From: Boesenbergia rotunda
Taxonomy: Eukaryota; Streptophyta; Magnoliopsida; Zingiberales; Zingiberaceae
Assembly (NCBI GenBank): GCA_024364735.1
Contig: JAGFNQ010000848.1
Span: 132,196 to 196,195, forward strand
Direction: 5' to 3'
Length of the DNA: 64,000 nt
Below the pieces are notes generated by a model. The model did not search any database and was not told where the DNA came from. It saw nothing but the letters and a program-made list of their open reading frames with translations. Position numbers and translations under genes: made by a program. Below, piece after piece: positions 9,427 to 20,787 of this stretch; within the stretch, counting starts at the first letter, position 1; every line of letters begins with the position of its first letter.

Positions 9427-10028
9427 ATCTCTCCCTTTTTGTTGTTTGACAACCCGATTTTAAATTTAGGTATCAGAAGTCAAATGAGGTCAAATTTCAT
9501 TAATGCAAGGGAATCAGAGTCCTCCCCCTATACTAGTTATATTCGTAATAACCCTAAACTTAACTAACCAATCTCTCCCCCTTTGTCAAACACTGAAAAG
9601 GGTGTAGACTGGTTGTTAAGTTTAAAACAACTTCCCCTTAACCAAGGGTCTCTCCCAAAACATCTAGTGATAAGTTAAAGGCGTATGAAAAGCATATGAA
9701 ATATATCAAGGCAAACACACATATGCATCATATGTCGAAGAGTAAACACATAATACACCCAATAATTGAAAGAAACACCCAAACATAGCATAATGTACTC
9801 AGTGAGAAACAGATCATCAAGCAACAGTCATGAGTCAAAATACAACACAGGATATCAATCCTGATCAGATGGATCATGGGGGCCATCTGACTGCATCGGA
9901 TCGAACAAGGTGTCATCGATAGGCAGGAAGCTCCTTGGAGTAGTGCTGCTGGATGGCGGAAAACCAGGAAATGTCTGCTGTGGCTGATGACCAGCCATCC
10001 AAGCGTGCCACTCAGCAAACATCTCCCT
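9427..10028 (-). other. 3' untranslated internal part of the minus-strand retroelement
   Basis: Non-coding sequence between the polypurine tract at 9427-9440 and the stop of the ORF at 10029. A second polypurine-like block (minus-strand GACAAAGGGGGAGAG) is at about 9574-9588. Confidence 0.45.
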
Positions 10029-11005
10029 CTAATCGGCATGCAGCCCAAAAATCTCAGCACGTATCTCAGATCGGAACTCCTGCTGCCCGAGCTCCAACAT
10101 ATGGAATCTATGGTCTATCGTTTGCTCTAGCTCGGCGATCTGCCATCGGAGATCTGGCTCCGCCTCGTAGTTGACCTCCGTTGCAGCGGGCGCACCCTGT
10201 TGTCTAGCTGGAGCTGCTGCTACCTGAATATGTGCCGCCCGTGGGAGCTCCCCAATCCCCCTCCCATCCTTCCACATAAGACCCTGGGCATCAGCAGCAA
10301 TGCCAGACTTGGAAAATGCGCGTCTCCCAAGTCTGCAGTCTTGCCGAACCATCGGCACAGTCCTGCCCTTGGACACATCGATACCGACTGACTGGAGCAA
10401 ATCAGTAATAATGTGCCCAAAAGGCATGTGAACTGTACAACGGTTGGGGTCCTTATAGTAGAGAATGGACTCATAGATACTCGCCATGATATCAAAATCT
10501 AGATGGCGATGCATCCCATATAGCATCAGGCAATGAAAAGAGCAGATCTCTGCTAATGGGTTTGAGGTGATCGGTAGAATACAGTTGGTGATAATTTTGA
10601 AAAGAATATAATCAACTGGGGAAAGTCGAAGAGCAGCAAAAGTAGGGAAATCAGGGGCTAGCTCATCAAGGCCATCCGGCCTGGGGTGTCCTAAAAAATA
10701 TTCATAAATAGAATCAGGGGTGACACCCAAGAATGGAACTGGTAGAGGATCTGGAATACTAGGGAATATGGGCCAGATATTCGGAGATCGTCGACAAGCC
10801 AGATACTCCGAGAAAGCGGCGTAAGTGAAATCTAAGTTTGTCCTGGCCACCCGGGTAGAATACCCAATAGTGCTAGCACCGTGATGAAGGTTATTGTAGA
10901 ATTCTAAAACCAAATCAAAGTTGATATCGCGTTCAAGGAAAAGAAATGATTCCAGAGCATAGTATTCAATAACATGTCTCACGGATGGACAATGTGTTAG
11001 TAATG
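10029..11005 (-). pseudogene. Transposase_32-type retroelement protein, main part
   Basis: An open frame of about 317 codons with no good ATG: it runs open to the insertion junction at 11005, so its N-terminal part was separated by the insertion. The N-terminal region (SFLFLERDINFDLVLEFYNN followed by a block with STRVARTNLDF) has the look of the 'putative plant transposon protein' domain (Transposase_32, PF20167), common in gag-like ORFs of plant gypsy-type elements. The C-terminal quarter is acidic and Gln-rich with coiled-coil-like character. The upstream part resumes at 13305 but in a different frame, so it is broken even without the insertion. Role unknown; family by memory of motif style. 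Confidence 0.5.
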
Positions 11006-13304
11006 TGAGAGAAGTGTCCTAAGGCAATCGCCTTATGATTGTAAACATTTATTTTAATAAATGAAAATTCACTATTTGAGTATATATATTAGTGTATTTG
11101 ATTGGAATCTTAAACTCATCTACTGAATCTCCGCAATACAATTCACAGCATGAGAGAATTTGTGATGGAATCACAACTAGTGATTATCTCTACATGTGCA
11201 ATTGTGAAGTATTAAAAATATCCCTAGTCGATGAATTGATAAATACGGACACTATCAATTCTGTTGAGACTAGCATGGGTTATTCTCTAATCAGCTGATT
11301 CTCACTGGCTGGTGACATTGGGATGTCCGGAGATAAACATGAATGCTAGTTAAGGGAACTAGTTCATTGGAGTGACTGGCTGTAAAACTTCACATGGTAG
11401 TCTATATATAGACATGTCAGTGAAGTTCTTACCGCTGCTTAAGTGCGATGTTCCTTTGACTTGCGGTGTTCAAGTCATCTTGGTCATGGAGACTTATACT
11501 TTAACATCTTAAGCAAGCATCTCCAAGGAGGTGTGGACCCAGGATGGTTGGGTATAAGCCGAAATGCCCGAAGATGTTTGAACAGCCTACAAAGGATTCA
11601 CCACTCCTTGCGAGGAGATGTATACCCAAGGCCTATCGTCGGATTGATACTCAAAGCCTCTGGCCAGAGCATATCATGTTTAGAGTATGAGTCTCTTAAA
11701 TACATGAGAGTAATTAGAAATCCAAAGGCCGAGAAAGACACTACTTGGGCTAGGTGTGACATAGTCAGCCTAATGGGGACTGACACACATAGACCGTGTC
11801 CTGAACCAAGTGGGTATAAGATGGTGAAGGGAATGAGACACGATTCATTAGAGCTGCTGAAGGTTTTCAGAATTATTTATGAGGTCAACCGTTGATCTTT
11901 CGATTAATTGGGGGTCATGATGTACTACTAGGTGCCACTCATGATCGTTCTATATTGGTTGATTATAGACGACCAACATAAATCGAAAGTCTATTTAGTC
12001 ACACGCACTACGAGTAATCCGAGGGATTTAAAATGAGTTGAAAATTGAATTTTCCGATCAAGAGAAATAAGTGGAATCTGAATTAATCAGAGGCGCAACG
12101 GAAGCTTAAAATGGCTAAGTCTTTTGAAGGCTTATTGGGCGAATTAAATGAGTTTAATTCGCGAGGGTTTAGCATGATGTGGCCGACCAAAGAGGGTACC
12201 CACCCTCTTTGGTTTGGCCGGCCACTACAAGGAGAGAAAACCAATTTATTTGGTTTATTTTATAAAATACATCAAGCGCGATTTATTTTATTAAATTATG
12301 GATAAATAAAACTATATAAAGAAATTTATATAAAGAGATTTATATAAAGAAATTTATATAAAGAAATTTATAGAAATTTATTCCTTTTATGGAAATTAAA
12401 ATGAACCATGGATCGGTTTATTTTAATTTTATAAAATCAATTATGAATTGATTTTTCCATGATAAGAAAAATTTAATAAATTTCTTATTAATTTTATTCC
12501 ATAATAAAAGGAGAGATGAGTTTGTTTTATTATAAATTTAGTTATAATAAAACTTAGCATAACGGAATAATTCATAAGAAAATTTATAGGATAAATTTCT
12601 TATGTAAATTTATTCCGTTAAAAGGGAGACTTAGTGATGGAGAGGCTACTATATAAAGGAACCAAGGCTAGGCTTGAATTCCTTAATTGAGTTATCAAGA
12701 GATTTAGTATCTCTCTCTCTCTCTTATTCTCTCCCTCTCCTTCTCTCCTCCTCCTAGGGCCGGCGCCTACTCTTCATCCTAGGGCCGGCGCCCACTCCTC
12801 CTAGGGCCGGCGCACCTTCACCTCCTAGGGTTGGCGTGAGCTACCTCCACCAAGAAGGTGCCAAAGAAGAAGAAGAAGAAGCGGGTCGCAACTCCTTCCT
12901 TCCCGGAATTTTGATTCTGTTACTTGGTGGTTAGTTTCCATCTTTCTCTCTTGATATTCTAGTTGTGCCTTTGGAGAATCTAGTAGTTCTTGTCGGCACA
13001 AAACTCGTGGCTTTGCGAAGTCATCCCGAAGAGAACTCGGCGTGGACGCGAATAGAGGCGAAGCTTCCAAGGGACGCTACGGTTGGATCTCGTCCCTTAC
13101 TTCGAGTTACGCGAGGTAATGAGTAAATTAGTTTACTTTTATGCAAAATCTTAATTTATGATCATGCCCACACATCATAAGGTCGCATGCTAGATACGTG
13201 GTTAAAACAATTTGAGAAATTATTTATGCTAATTCTTTCGCTGCACGTAAATATTTTAAAATTTACGAACTCGTATCCTTGTCAACATGCACCCGGTCCC
13301 AACA
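11006..13304 (+). mobile_element. plus-strand LTR-like insertion (probable solo LTR)
   Basis: It begins TGAGAGAAGTGTCC and ends GGTCCCAACA. Flanks TAATG (11001-11005) and CAATG (13305-13309) would be a target duplication with one mismatch. It holds a TATA box (CTATATAAAGG near 12650), then a CT-rich, GCCGGCGCC-rich leader, as expected for an LTR promoter and R region. A tandem repeat of AAAGAAATTTATAT units lies at about 12316-12372. The composition resembles 15556-17137. No coding domain; open frames inside (11443-11895) are not recognised. Confidence 0.5.
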
Positions 13305-13640
13305 CAATGTTCATATACAAAAGATTTATCTACCGATCGGCAGGGAAGAAGTTTAAAGGTCGAATTCTCAAAGGATTTTTCAAAATAAGCATTGAGGAAT
13401 CTAGGACTGGTAGAGGGATGGGGTCTGCCGGATTCGGAAGGTCTAGAGGATGACGGGGCTTTGGACTTGTAAGTTCCTTCAGCAGGAGACTTCCCCTTGG
13501 AAGATTTCCCAAAGGTTGGAAATAGGTCACGACACAACAATTGATTTGATCAGTGAGGGTCAACCACACAACCAAAATGCCAAAATAGGATCCGGATTTG
13601 GGTTTAAGGGCACACCACAAGATTAAACACGATGGTTAGT
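13305..13640 (-). pseudogene. N-terminal remnant of the split Transposase_32-type ORF
   Basis: The minus strand reads a Ser/Pro/Lys-rich segment (GKSSKGKSPAEGTYKSKAPS), then RFLNAYFEKSFENSTF and DKSFVYEH, reaching the junction at 13305. It lies directly upstream (minus sense) of the 10029-11005 frame once the insertion is ignored, but the two parts are in different frames. Confidence 0.4.
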
Positions 13641-14680
13641 ACAAAAAACACAAAGTATGAAACAAACAGAAAAGAAAAACCACAAGAATGATACTCGAAC
13701 TTACTTGGGTGCCATTTGAGTTGGTTGGTTGGGAAGAACACCTAGAGGTTGCGCAAGAGAGGAAGAGAGCTCAGAAGAAGCTCACAGAGACAGCTCGCAA
13801 GAGAGAAGATGCAGAGACGACTCGAACTTGCTTGCAAGCGAAAGACTTGAACTCGCTTGAGAAGAAACTCACAAGAGCAAGAGGAAGAACTTGAGAGCTC
13901 GCGCAAGAAATCACAGGAAGCCAAGACCTCAAGTGATTGGCGGCTAGGGTTGAAGGAGTACAGGGAGTTAATAGGGTTGGTGACCGATCACCAACCAATT
14001 TTAATGTGGGTGATCGGACGGCTGATCGATCAGACCGCTTTTGGACCGTGCCTGATCGATCTGATCGGTCATCATGACCGATCAGAAGGTTTCTGATCGG
14101 TCACCAGACCGATCAGGAGAATCACTAATCGGTCTGCTTGACCAATCAGGAGGGTTTTGAGATTAAAGGAGGGTCCCTGATCGGTCTGTGGACCGATCAG
14201 GAGATGATCAGAAGGACCCCCGAGATTATAAACACCTGACCGTTATGCTGACCGATCAGAGGCAGCCCTGATCGGTCTGCTTGACCGATCAGGAATAGCC
14301 TGATCGATCGGTGGACCGATCAGATTTTGTTTGTCAGGATTTGATCAGGATTTTGATCCAGATGATCCTGATCGATCTGCTGACCGATCAGGAATAGCCT
14401 GATCGGTCAAGGTGACCGATCAGGGAAAGATCAGGATATCTTCTGAGTTTCAGAGACTCTCATTTCAAACACTCCGTTCAACCTCTAATACAACCAAAAT
14501 TGATTACTCTGATCCTAAAAGAGGTTCCCTTATCCAAAATTATGTTTCTCCAAATTATCAATCAAGAGAAGGTTGTGTCCTTACGGATAAAAATCTTAAA
14601 ATAGGTATGTTCAAATTTGATCTGAAACTCAGATTTTATTACTTTGATCTTCAAATTACAACTCAATTTGTATCAACAAA
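13641..14680 (-). mobile_element. LTR-like sequence rich in GATCGGTC hairpins
   Basis: It shares the dense TGATCGGTC...GACCGATCAGG hairpins (13980-14420) with the LTR at 7529-9426. The right end may be TTTGTATCAACA (about 14682). It would be in position to be the 3' LTR of the minus-strand copia remnant at 14982-15555. Boundaries are uncertain. Confidence 0.35.
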
Positions 14681-14981
14681 TAATGCTCCAATCAATTTTA
14701 CTTGATTGGAATGTCTAAGTATGTTCTTGGAACCAAATACACATGTGTTATACATTGATTTTCTCCCATACTTGGTCAAATTAATTATTTTTGTCTCTTC
14801 AACCTCATTACTCAAGGGATGCATGATACATTTAGAGTAATTTGGTTGTTCCTAATATCTCACCCTATTTCTAGCAAACAAAAATATTTTGGTAACCCTT
14901 ATAGTTTGTGTGAGATGTCCCCAAGTTGCCCAACAGTTATTGCCCAACAATTAGAAATGATCATGAATGGTTTTTACAATC
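14681..14981 (-). other. non-coding spacer next to copia remnant
   Basis: AT-rich sequence downstream (minus sense) of the copia pol stop. Nothing coding was seen. Confidence 0.35.
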
Positions 14982-15555
14982 CTATTGAACACGGCACATT
15001 CCCAACACCCTCCTTAAGAAACTAAATTCATTTTCAGGGAGTGGTTTAGTGAAAATATCTACTAGATTCGATTTTGACTCCACATGTGAGAGTACAATAT
15101 CTCCTCTAGCAACATGATCCCTAATGAAGTGGTGATGCACTTCAATGTGTTTGGTCCTTGAATGATGGACTGGATTCTTTGTAAGGTTTATTGTGCTTAT
15201 GCTATCACACAACACTTGCACACCCTTGTAAGACAATCCATAGTCTTCTAATGTGTGTATCATCCACAATAATTGTGATACACTCTCTCCCATGGCGATA
15301 TACGCCGCCTCGGTCGTGGAGAGAGCAACACAATGTTGCTTCCGACTTGACCAACTTACTAACGATGATCCTAAAAATTGGCAACCCCCACTTATGCTTT
15401 TCTGATCCAACTTGTACCCAGCATAGTCGGAATCAGTATAGCCTATTAAATCAAACGACTATGTACGGGGGTACCAAAGACCAACTCCAACTGTGCCCTT
15501 AAGGTATCTCAAAATTCTCTTAACAGCAATCAAGTGAGATTCCATGGCACAGACT
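14982..15555 (-). pseudogene. Ty1/copia pol C-terminus (RNase H)
   Basis: The minus frame carries TDSDYAGYKLDQKSISGG, then SLVSWSSRKQHCVALSTTEAA, LCDSIS..NLTKNPVHHSRTKHIEV, and DIFTKPLP, the standard end of plant copia RNase H. The usual active-site E of STTEAEY has become A (STTEAAY). Stops just upstream (near 15460) and abrupt loss of homology at about 15556 show that the rest of pol is gone. Confidence 0.85.
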
Positions 15556-17137
15556 TGGTATCTAGCGCATATATGTATATATGTGTGTGCATGTTGTCTA
15601 ATACTTTACACTGTAGATAACATGGTGTGTGGTGCCACACAGAAGATCATGCTATCAGTTCCTTGTAGAGTATAAGAAGAGGCTCACAACCTAGATGGTC
15701 TTGGACAAACCATTGACATGGTTGTAGTGTAATTTGATATGGTCTGTCTTGACCATAGAGTTACACTAGTACACTCTGAGTGTATTGAGTGGACCAACTT
15801 GGAGGTGATTCAATTTATACTGACTATATAATTGAATCAAACCTCAAGATATTATTTTGCATATTCTCTTAATTTCGATATAATAACGGGCACATGTACT
15901 TAGTATTTATTTTTTTGATTTACCAGTGGGCGAGATTTATTCATTAAATCGATAGGCTCGGTAAATTGGGAAATAGAATTATTTGCATGGTATGTCGTTG
16001 ATTATAGGAGGAAACCGTGTCCTATTTTAGGATGATGATGCCCCCTTGAGGAGCTCATAAAGTTTATCATGTAAACCCTACAGGTGGACTTGGTCCAGCA
16101 TGATAATAAGGTTGAGTGTTACTATTCATGGAGTTAGAAGTTAATTAATTAATTGTCAGATTAATTAATTAATTAACGGACATGCAATATCTTAAACATG
16201 GGGAGAATTTTATACAAATAATATATTGGAGCCCATATTTTATTATGGGGGTTGGTGAGGTAATTCAATAATGATCTTTTAGTGAATTGGATCATTATTA
16301 ATGGATCCGGTTTTGTGGCTAAAAATTTTTGTAGCTAAAAAAATTTTTGTGACTAAAAAATTTTTGTGGCTAAAAAAATCCGTTAGGTGGCCAAGAACCA
16401 ACTCCTCCTCATGGTCCCTATTGTAGCCTATAAATACCTCATGAAGCCTAGACCCAAAATAATAACTTCTTTGGTTTTATAACTCTTCCTTGGTGTTCTT
16501 TCCTTGGTTCTCTCTTGGCCGGCGCCCCTCTCCCCTCTCCCTAGGGTTTCGGCGGCAACACAATGAAGAGGAAGAGAGCTTCCTCTTCTCTTGATTCTTC
16601 CTTCTCCTTCTCAAGAGGTGACACAATCTTGGAGGTGATTACTCCTTGGTTGCCAGCGGCACAAAGAAGGAGAAGGTGGTGGTGGCCGGTGGCAAAGAAG
16701 AGAAGAGGAGAAAAGGGTCTTTCCTCTTGGAGGTTGGCACAAATAAGAGAGATGAGAAGAGTGGTCTAGGCAGCTTCAACTCTTGGTAGATCGTCGCCCA
16801 CACGACGTCCTAGAAGAGGGAGGTCATACAATAGAAGATCAAGAGGTACAAGTTTTGTTTTTGTTCAATTCTTGTTCTTGTTCTTTATTTCTTGCCTTGT
16901 CAATGTAGTTAGTTATTTGTTAATTAACTTGGACCCCGATTGTAAACACAAAAATCGGCGATCTTACGTCATTGTCTTTTCCGTGGCTATCCGACCAGAA
17001 GAGTTGAATTGCCTGAACAACAAGTTCTGTTCAAGTGATCACTCAAGTCGTTAGCACGACAACGAAACGGTCGCTTGGAAGTTTGTATGTGTTCAAATTA
17101 ATTTCAATTAATGAAATTTTAATCCGGGGACACAACA
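15556..17137 (+). mobile_element. plus-strand LTR-like sequence
   Basis: It has a promoter-like CCTATAAATACC at about 16430, followed by a leader with CTTGGCCGGCGCCCC, parallel to the 11006-13304 insertion, and ends GGGGACACAACA at 17137. It abruptly joins copia RNase H on the left and the Tat-type antisense ORF on the right. Left boundary and target duplication could not be fixed. The frame 16563-16769 lies in the leader and is Arg/Lys-rich without recognisable domain. Confidence 0.45.
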
Positions 17138-17809
17138 ACGGATAGATCCATGCGAACCATCCAAGGGCCTAAAACCCAACACTCTGGGGTCAGGGACATC
17201 TTCTTCTGTACTTGAAGCGCTCGGTAGTGCCTCAGAAGCGACCCCCTTTATTTTGATGGATTGAGAACTGCCGGCCGCCTTCTTCTTCACCTTGGGAGCC
17301 TTCTGGTGAGAGCGATGCGGATGCGTGGACACCTCTTTGCCTCGGGGAACAGCCGGAGGGTCGACCAGGAGAGTTGGGGCATCAGCGGTAGAAACGGGCG
17401 TCTCAACGACAGGAGAAGAAGACTCTTCCCGAATGCCCGGGATCGTGAAGCCGCGTCCTCGGGGGTAGCTGAACACAAAGACGTTGGAGATAAGCCTTTC
17501 TTCAACTGCTTCAGGGGTCGATCCCTTTGGGATCGACGCTCCCAACGCTTCTTTTCAAACACATGGATCTCTGAGGGTACGACCGACGGAGGAGGTACGA
17601 CTTTCCCCTTTGGAGCCTCGGTGATAGGAGTAGTTGACCCGCCTTCTAGGACCGAGGGTAACTCTGAGGCTCCGATGTCCGTGGGGACCCAGGGCACTGC
17701 TAGACCTGTAGGCAACTCCCCCACCACCTCGTCGCCCTCGGTGGGGATTCCTGTGGGAGTCAAGGATACTAAGCCTGGGACCAATGCCAGTTCGGTAGCC
17801 TAGTCCCAT
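17138..17809 (-). pseudogene. antisense ORF of Tat element, C-terminal part
   Basis: Minus-strand Pro/Ser/Thr/Val-rich low-complexity sequence with a basic segment (HQKAPKVKKKAAGSSQS). The frame read from 17784 runs to a shared RSQRDRPLKQLKKG region and is continued in another frame (from 17545), so at least one frameshift is present. The frame ends at the 17137 junction. No domain is recognisable. Confidence 0.4.
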
Positions 17810-18089
17810 TTCAGGAGCTTATTCATCATGAGGGAAAACATAATGTTACCTGCAAAGTATAAAACAAGAGGGCATCAGTAAACATTAACCAGGAATTGTA
17901 CCAGGTACGAAATAACTTATGAAGGCTAGAGCTGAGGGGTGTAATTTTTCGACTAATCTCAGCCCGATAAAGGAGCTGCACCAGTTGAAGTCCATGGAAT
18001 TCCATCCCTGCCAGGATACCCTTGGCTCTCTGATATCCCGCATCCTGTTGAAAGTCGCCAAGGTCCGGGATAGGAGGCAGGTTCTCCGT

Positions 18090-18644
18090 CTAGTGAATGT
18101 GGCTGAAGGGATGCTCGGGAAGGTGGATATAAAAAAATCTCTCCTTCCATCCCTTGTGGGAGGAAGGGAGGCCCCCCAGAAATCTGTGGCCAGGATGGGC
18201 GGTAAAGCTAAATGCCCCTCGAGACCCAACCGGGAAAAAAAAGAAGTGGAAGAATCGAGGAGTCAGAGGAATGCCAAAAATCTTGAAGAGGACGAGGGCC
18301 CCACTCATTTGGGCGAAGGCGTTCGGAGCCAGTTGTTGGAGCAGGATACTGAAGTACTGAGCAACATTCAAGAAATAAGGAGGAATAGGGAAGCAAAGCC
18401 CTAGTTCTAGTTGTCCCAAAAAGAAGGTATAAATACCCTCACAGGTAGCTACCGGCAATTGACCTGAGGTAGGGACTCTTACCTCCCAATTTACCGAGAT
18501 CGCGTATTTCTGATAGGCAGCTTGGAGGGATTCCGACCTAACTTTGAAAAAGATGGTCTCATACCACTCAGAACGAAATCCTAATTCTTTCAAGGAGCAC
18601 TCGTCGTTGCCTGAGGATTTCTTCTTCTTCTCCATTAGACCCAT
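18090..18644 (-). pseudogene. antisense ORF with 'putative gypsy type transposon' domain
   Basis: The minus frame from ATG 18644 (184 codons). Residues about 71-135 (LGLCFPIPPYFLNVAQYFS, LLQQLAPNAF and following) match the style of the Transposase_28 / 'putative gypsy type transposon' domain (PF04195) found in antisense ORFs of Tat elements. The frame then runs out near 18090 and the continuation is in other frames, so it is likely a decayed copy. The function of these antisense ORFs is unknown. Confidence 0.55.
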
Positions 18645-19178
18645 GGAAAGGGAATAGGGGAAAACGGGATGAAGGGAGACTTACTCTCGTCAAAAGGATG
18701 TGGCGGCGAGACGGATAGCTAAGCAAGGAGAACTCCTGACGACAAATAGGGTGAGGAGGCCGCAAAGGGCTGTTGCACCCGCATTTATAGGATTGCGACA
18801 CATCCCTCTGAGCAATAGGAGAACAAAATGTCGATGGCATTAACGGGTTGTCTCGGGGAACGGATAGCCCTTACTGCCGTCGCTTCGGATAGCCATAATA
18901 TTACGTATCGAGGTGATATCACCACAAAATGAGGGAAAAGACACGTGGCCTTGTTACATACGCTGAGCAACTGCGCCGCCTGATCCAGAGTTCGCAATGA
19001 TATAGGACAGGTCCAAAAGGCCAGCCAAAGTCCTGAAGCCTCACTGGATATATTTTAGGTTCCCATGGGCCACCTGCGAAGCAATGAAGGACGAAGAGAA
19101 AAACAAAAACAAACAAGGCCCAGTTTCTTCATCACCATGGCAGTCCGATCAGTCAGCTACACTTCCTTCGATCAGACT

Positions 19179-19192
19179 TGAAGGGAGGGACT
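19179..19192 (+). promoter_or_regulatory. polypurine tract of Tat element
   Basis: TGAAGGGAGGGACT directly before TGTGATAGGG. This fixes the element's plus orientation and so makes the ORF at 18644 antisense. Confidence 0.65.
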
Positions 19193-19860
19193 TGTGATAG
19201 GGTTGAATAGTCTGTGTCTGACACGAGGGTTGAAGAAGCTGCGGGGCGCGACATGACAGATCAAAGCGTCCTTCCTTCCCGGGCCCCGGGGCCCTCCTCA
19301 GGAGATGCGCCCGGGAAGGTCAGTCCAAAGACCCCTCCCGGGACCCCGGGAGGTTAGGCCCGAGAGTACCTCGGGAGTTATAGTGCCCGAAGACTCCGAG
19401 CTCACCTCGGGAGGTGGAGTCCCCGCAATGACTGACCTCAGGTACTGACCCCCCCTCTCGGTACGGATAAGTATCCCCGTTAGAAGTGGTATTCACGACC
19501 ATTGAATGTCGAAACAGGTAGAAGCGTGATAACGGCGTAGACCATTTCATAGGATAACTAGTAACCACCGAAAGAGGGGGGAGGATGTGGCGTAAGTACC
19601 GAAAACGTGGCACTGAATGAAGAGACACGTCTAGTCTGTCGTCATTGGTATAAAAGGTAGTCCGACCCCTCTGGTAAAGGAGTTACGCTCTCTCAAGCCT
19701 ACATACATTCTTTACTTCTTGCTACCTTTACCTTTCGGACGATACACTGACTTAAGCGTCGGAGTGGACTCCGTCGGACCCCTGCCGGTGTGTCCCCTAA
19801 CGCTCGTGTTAACCTTGCAGGGCCCTAAGTTCCTCCCCGCAGCAACAACTTCCACAGGGG
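19193..19860 (+). mobile_element. 3' LTR of Tat element
   Basis: Starts TGTGATAGGG. TATA box TATAAAAG at 19649-19656. R/U5-like part with CGTCGGAGTGGACTCC. The GC-rich centre holds palindromes such as GGGCCCCGGGGCCC (19280-19295). The right boundary near 19860 is approximate. Confidence 0.55.
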
Positions 19861-20787
19861 CAGAACTCCAGTGACTAGCCATCGTCGTCGACTCTTTCCG
19901 GAACGAAGATAAAGATTGATATCATCTAAATCTAAATTTTCATAATTTGAATTGACTTGGTCAATGTTTTGTTTGACCAAGTCAAGACTAATGTTGCTCT
20001 GGTCTAAGTCTTGATTGACTTGATGACTATCTAGATCGTTAGTTGACTCTAACTCTAAATTGTTACAAGAATTTCGTGCATAATCATGTATTTTGGGAAC
20101 ATTTTCACAAATATCTAAATTAATATGCATGCCATTTGAATTTCCACTAACAGGGGTATATTAGTAAACTTTAAAAATCTAAATCGCAACCCCTAATTCT
20201 GTAAGCTTCTTTGTTGATTCAGACTCGACTTCAAATTCAAGTTGAACTTTGTCTTCTAGTATTGTGGAATTCTCATGAAGCTCGATCAGCCGAGTCTACG
20301 TAAAACATTGTTAGGTAAAATTTTACATATTAACTCACTTACCTTGTTGTTTAATCCTTAGTTTTGAGATGGGTATCTCAAGATCAACACATTGTTGAAA
20401 TCTTGACTTCCTAAGAAGGGTTCCATTGGTTTCCTTTGGTAATTGAAATCCACATGATCAAATGACGGAGGTTCATAGATGCTTTGTCTTTCTTTATAAG
20501 TCATTTAGCCATTTAGATTCTGCACACACTAAAAAGAGAAAAAAAATCCCAAGACTAGGTCTTAGATTAGCAATGCGGATGGAAATAAGACTTGAAAAGG
20601 AATCGAATAGATTAGTGTTGAAAAATAAAAATAATAAAATAATAAAAATAAAATAAATATAATAGTAAAAATAATAAAATAATAAAATGACAAATTTGCC
20701 AAAAGAGTTAATTATGTCAATTCTAACTAATGATGAAAACACATAGAATGCAAAAACCAAAAAGGTGAACAAGTCTCTGATACCACT
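19861..20787 (-). other. decayed internal region of a minus-strand Sirevirus-like element
   Basis: Adjacent to the primer site at 20776-20787, so this is the leader and start of gag. One short minus frame (20130-19825) is Asp/Asn/Leu-rich (SHQVNQDLDQSNISLDLV), like the variable part of Sirevirus gag, and runs into the Tat LTR. Nothing intact remains. Confidence 0.45.
20776..20787 (-). promoter_or_regulatory. primer-binding site, initiator Met tRNA type
   Basis: The minus strand reads AGTGGTATCAGAGA just inside the LTR. TGGTATCAGAG is the usual iMet primer site of plant copia elements. Confidence 0.7.

Larger units (their letters stand above)
17138..19860 (+). mobile_element. 3' end of a Tat-type Ty3/gypsy element
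   Basis: On the plus strand are a polypurine tract (19179-19192) and a 3' LTR starting at 19193. The region before it carries an ORF in antisense orientation, the arrangement known from Tat-lineage elements (Retand type, 'aORF'). Gag and pol are absent. The left edge is cut at 17138. Confidence 0.6.

Noticed and set aside
11443..11895. 150-codon plus frame as a gene
   Set aside because: Lies inside the LTR-like insertion 11006-13304, upstream of its TATA box; no domain.
17261..18404. Plus-strand frames over the Tat antisense ORF
   Set aside because: Shadows of the minus-strand ORF, which has the recognisable domain.
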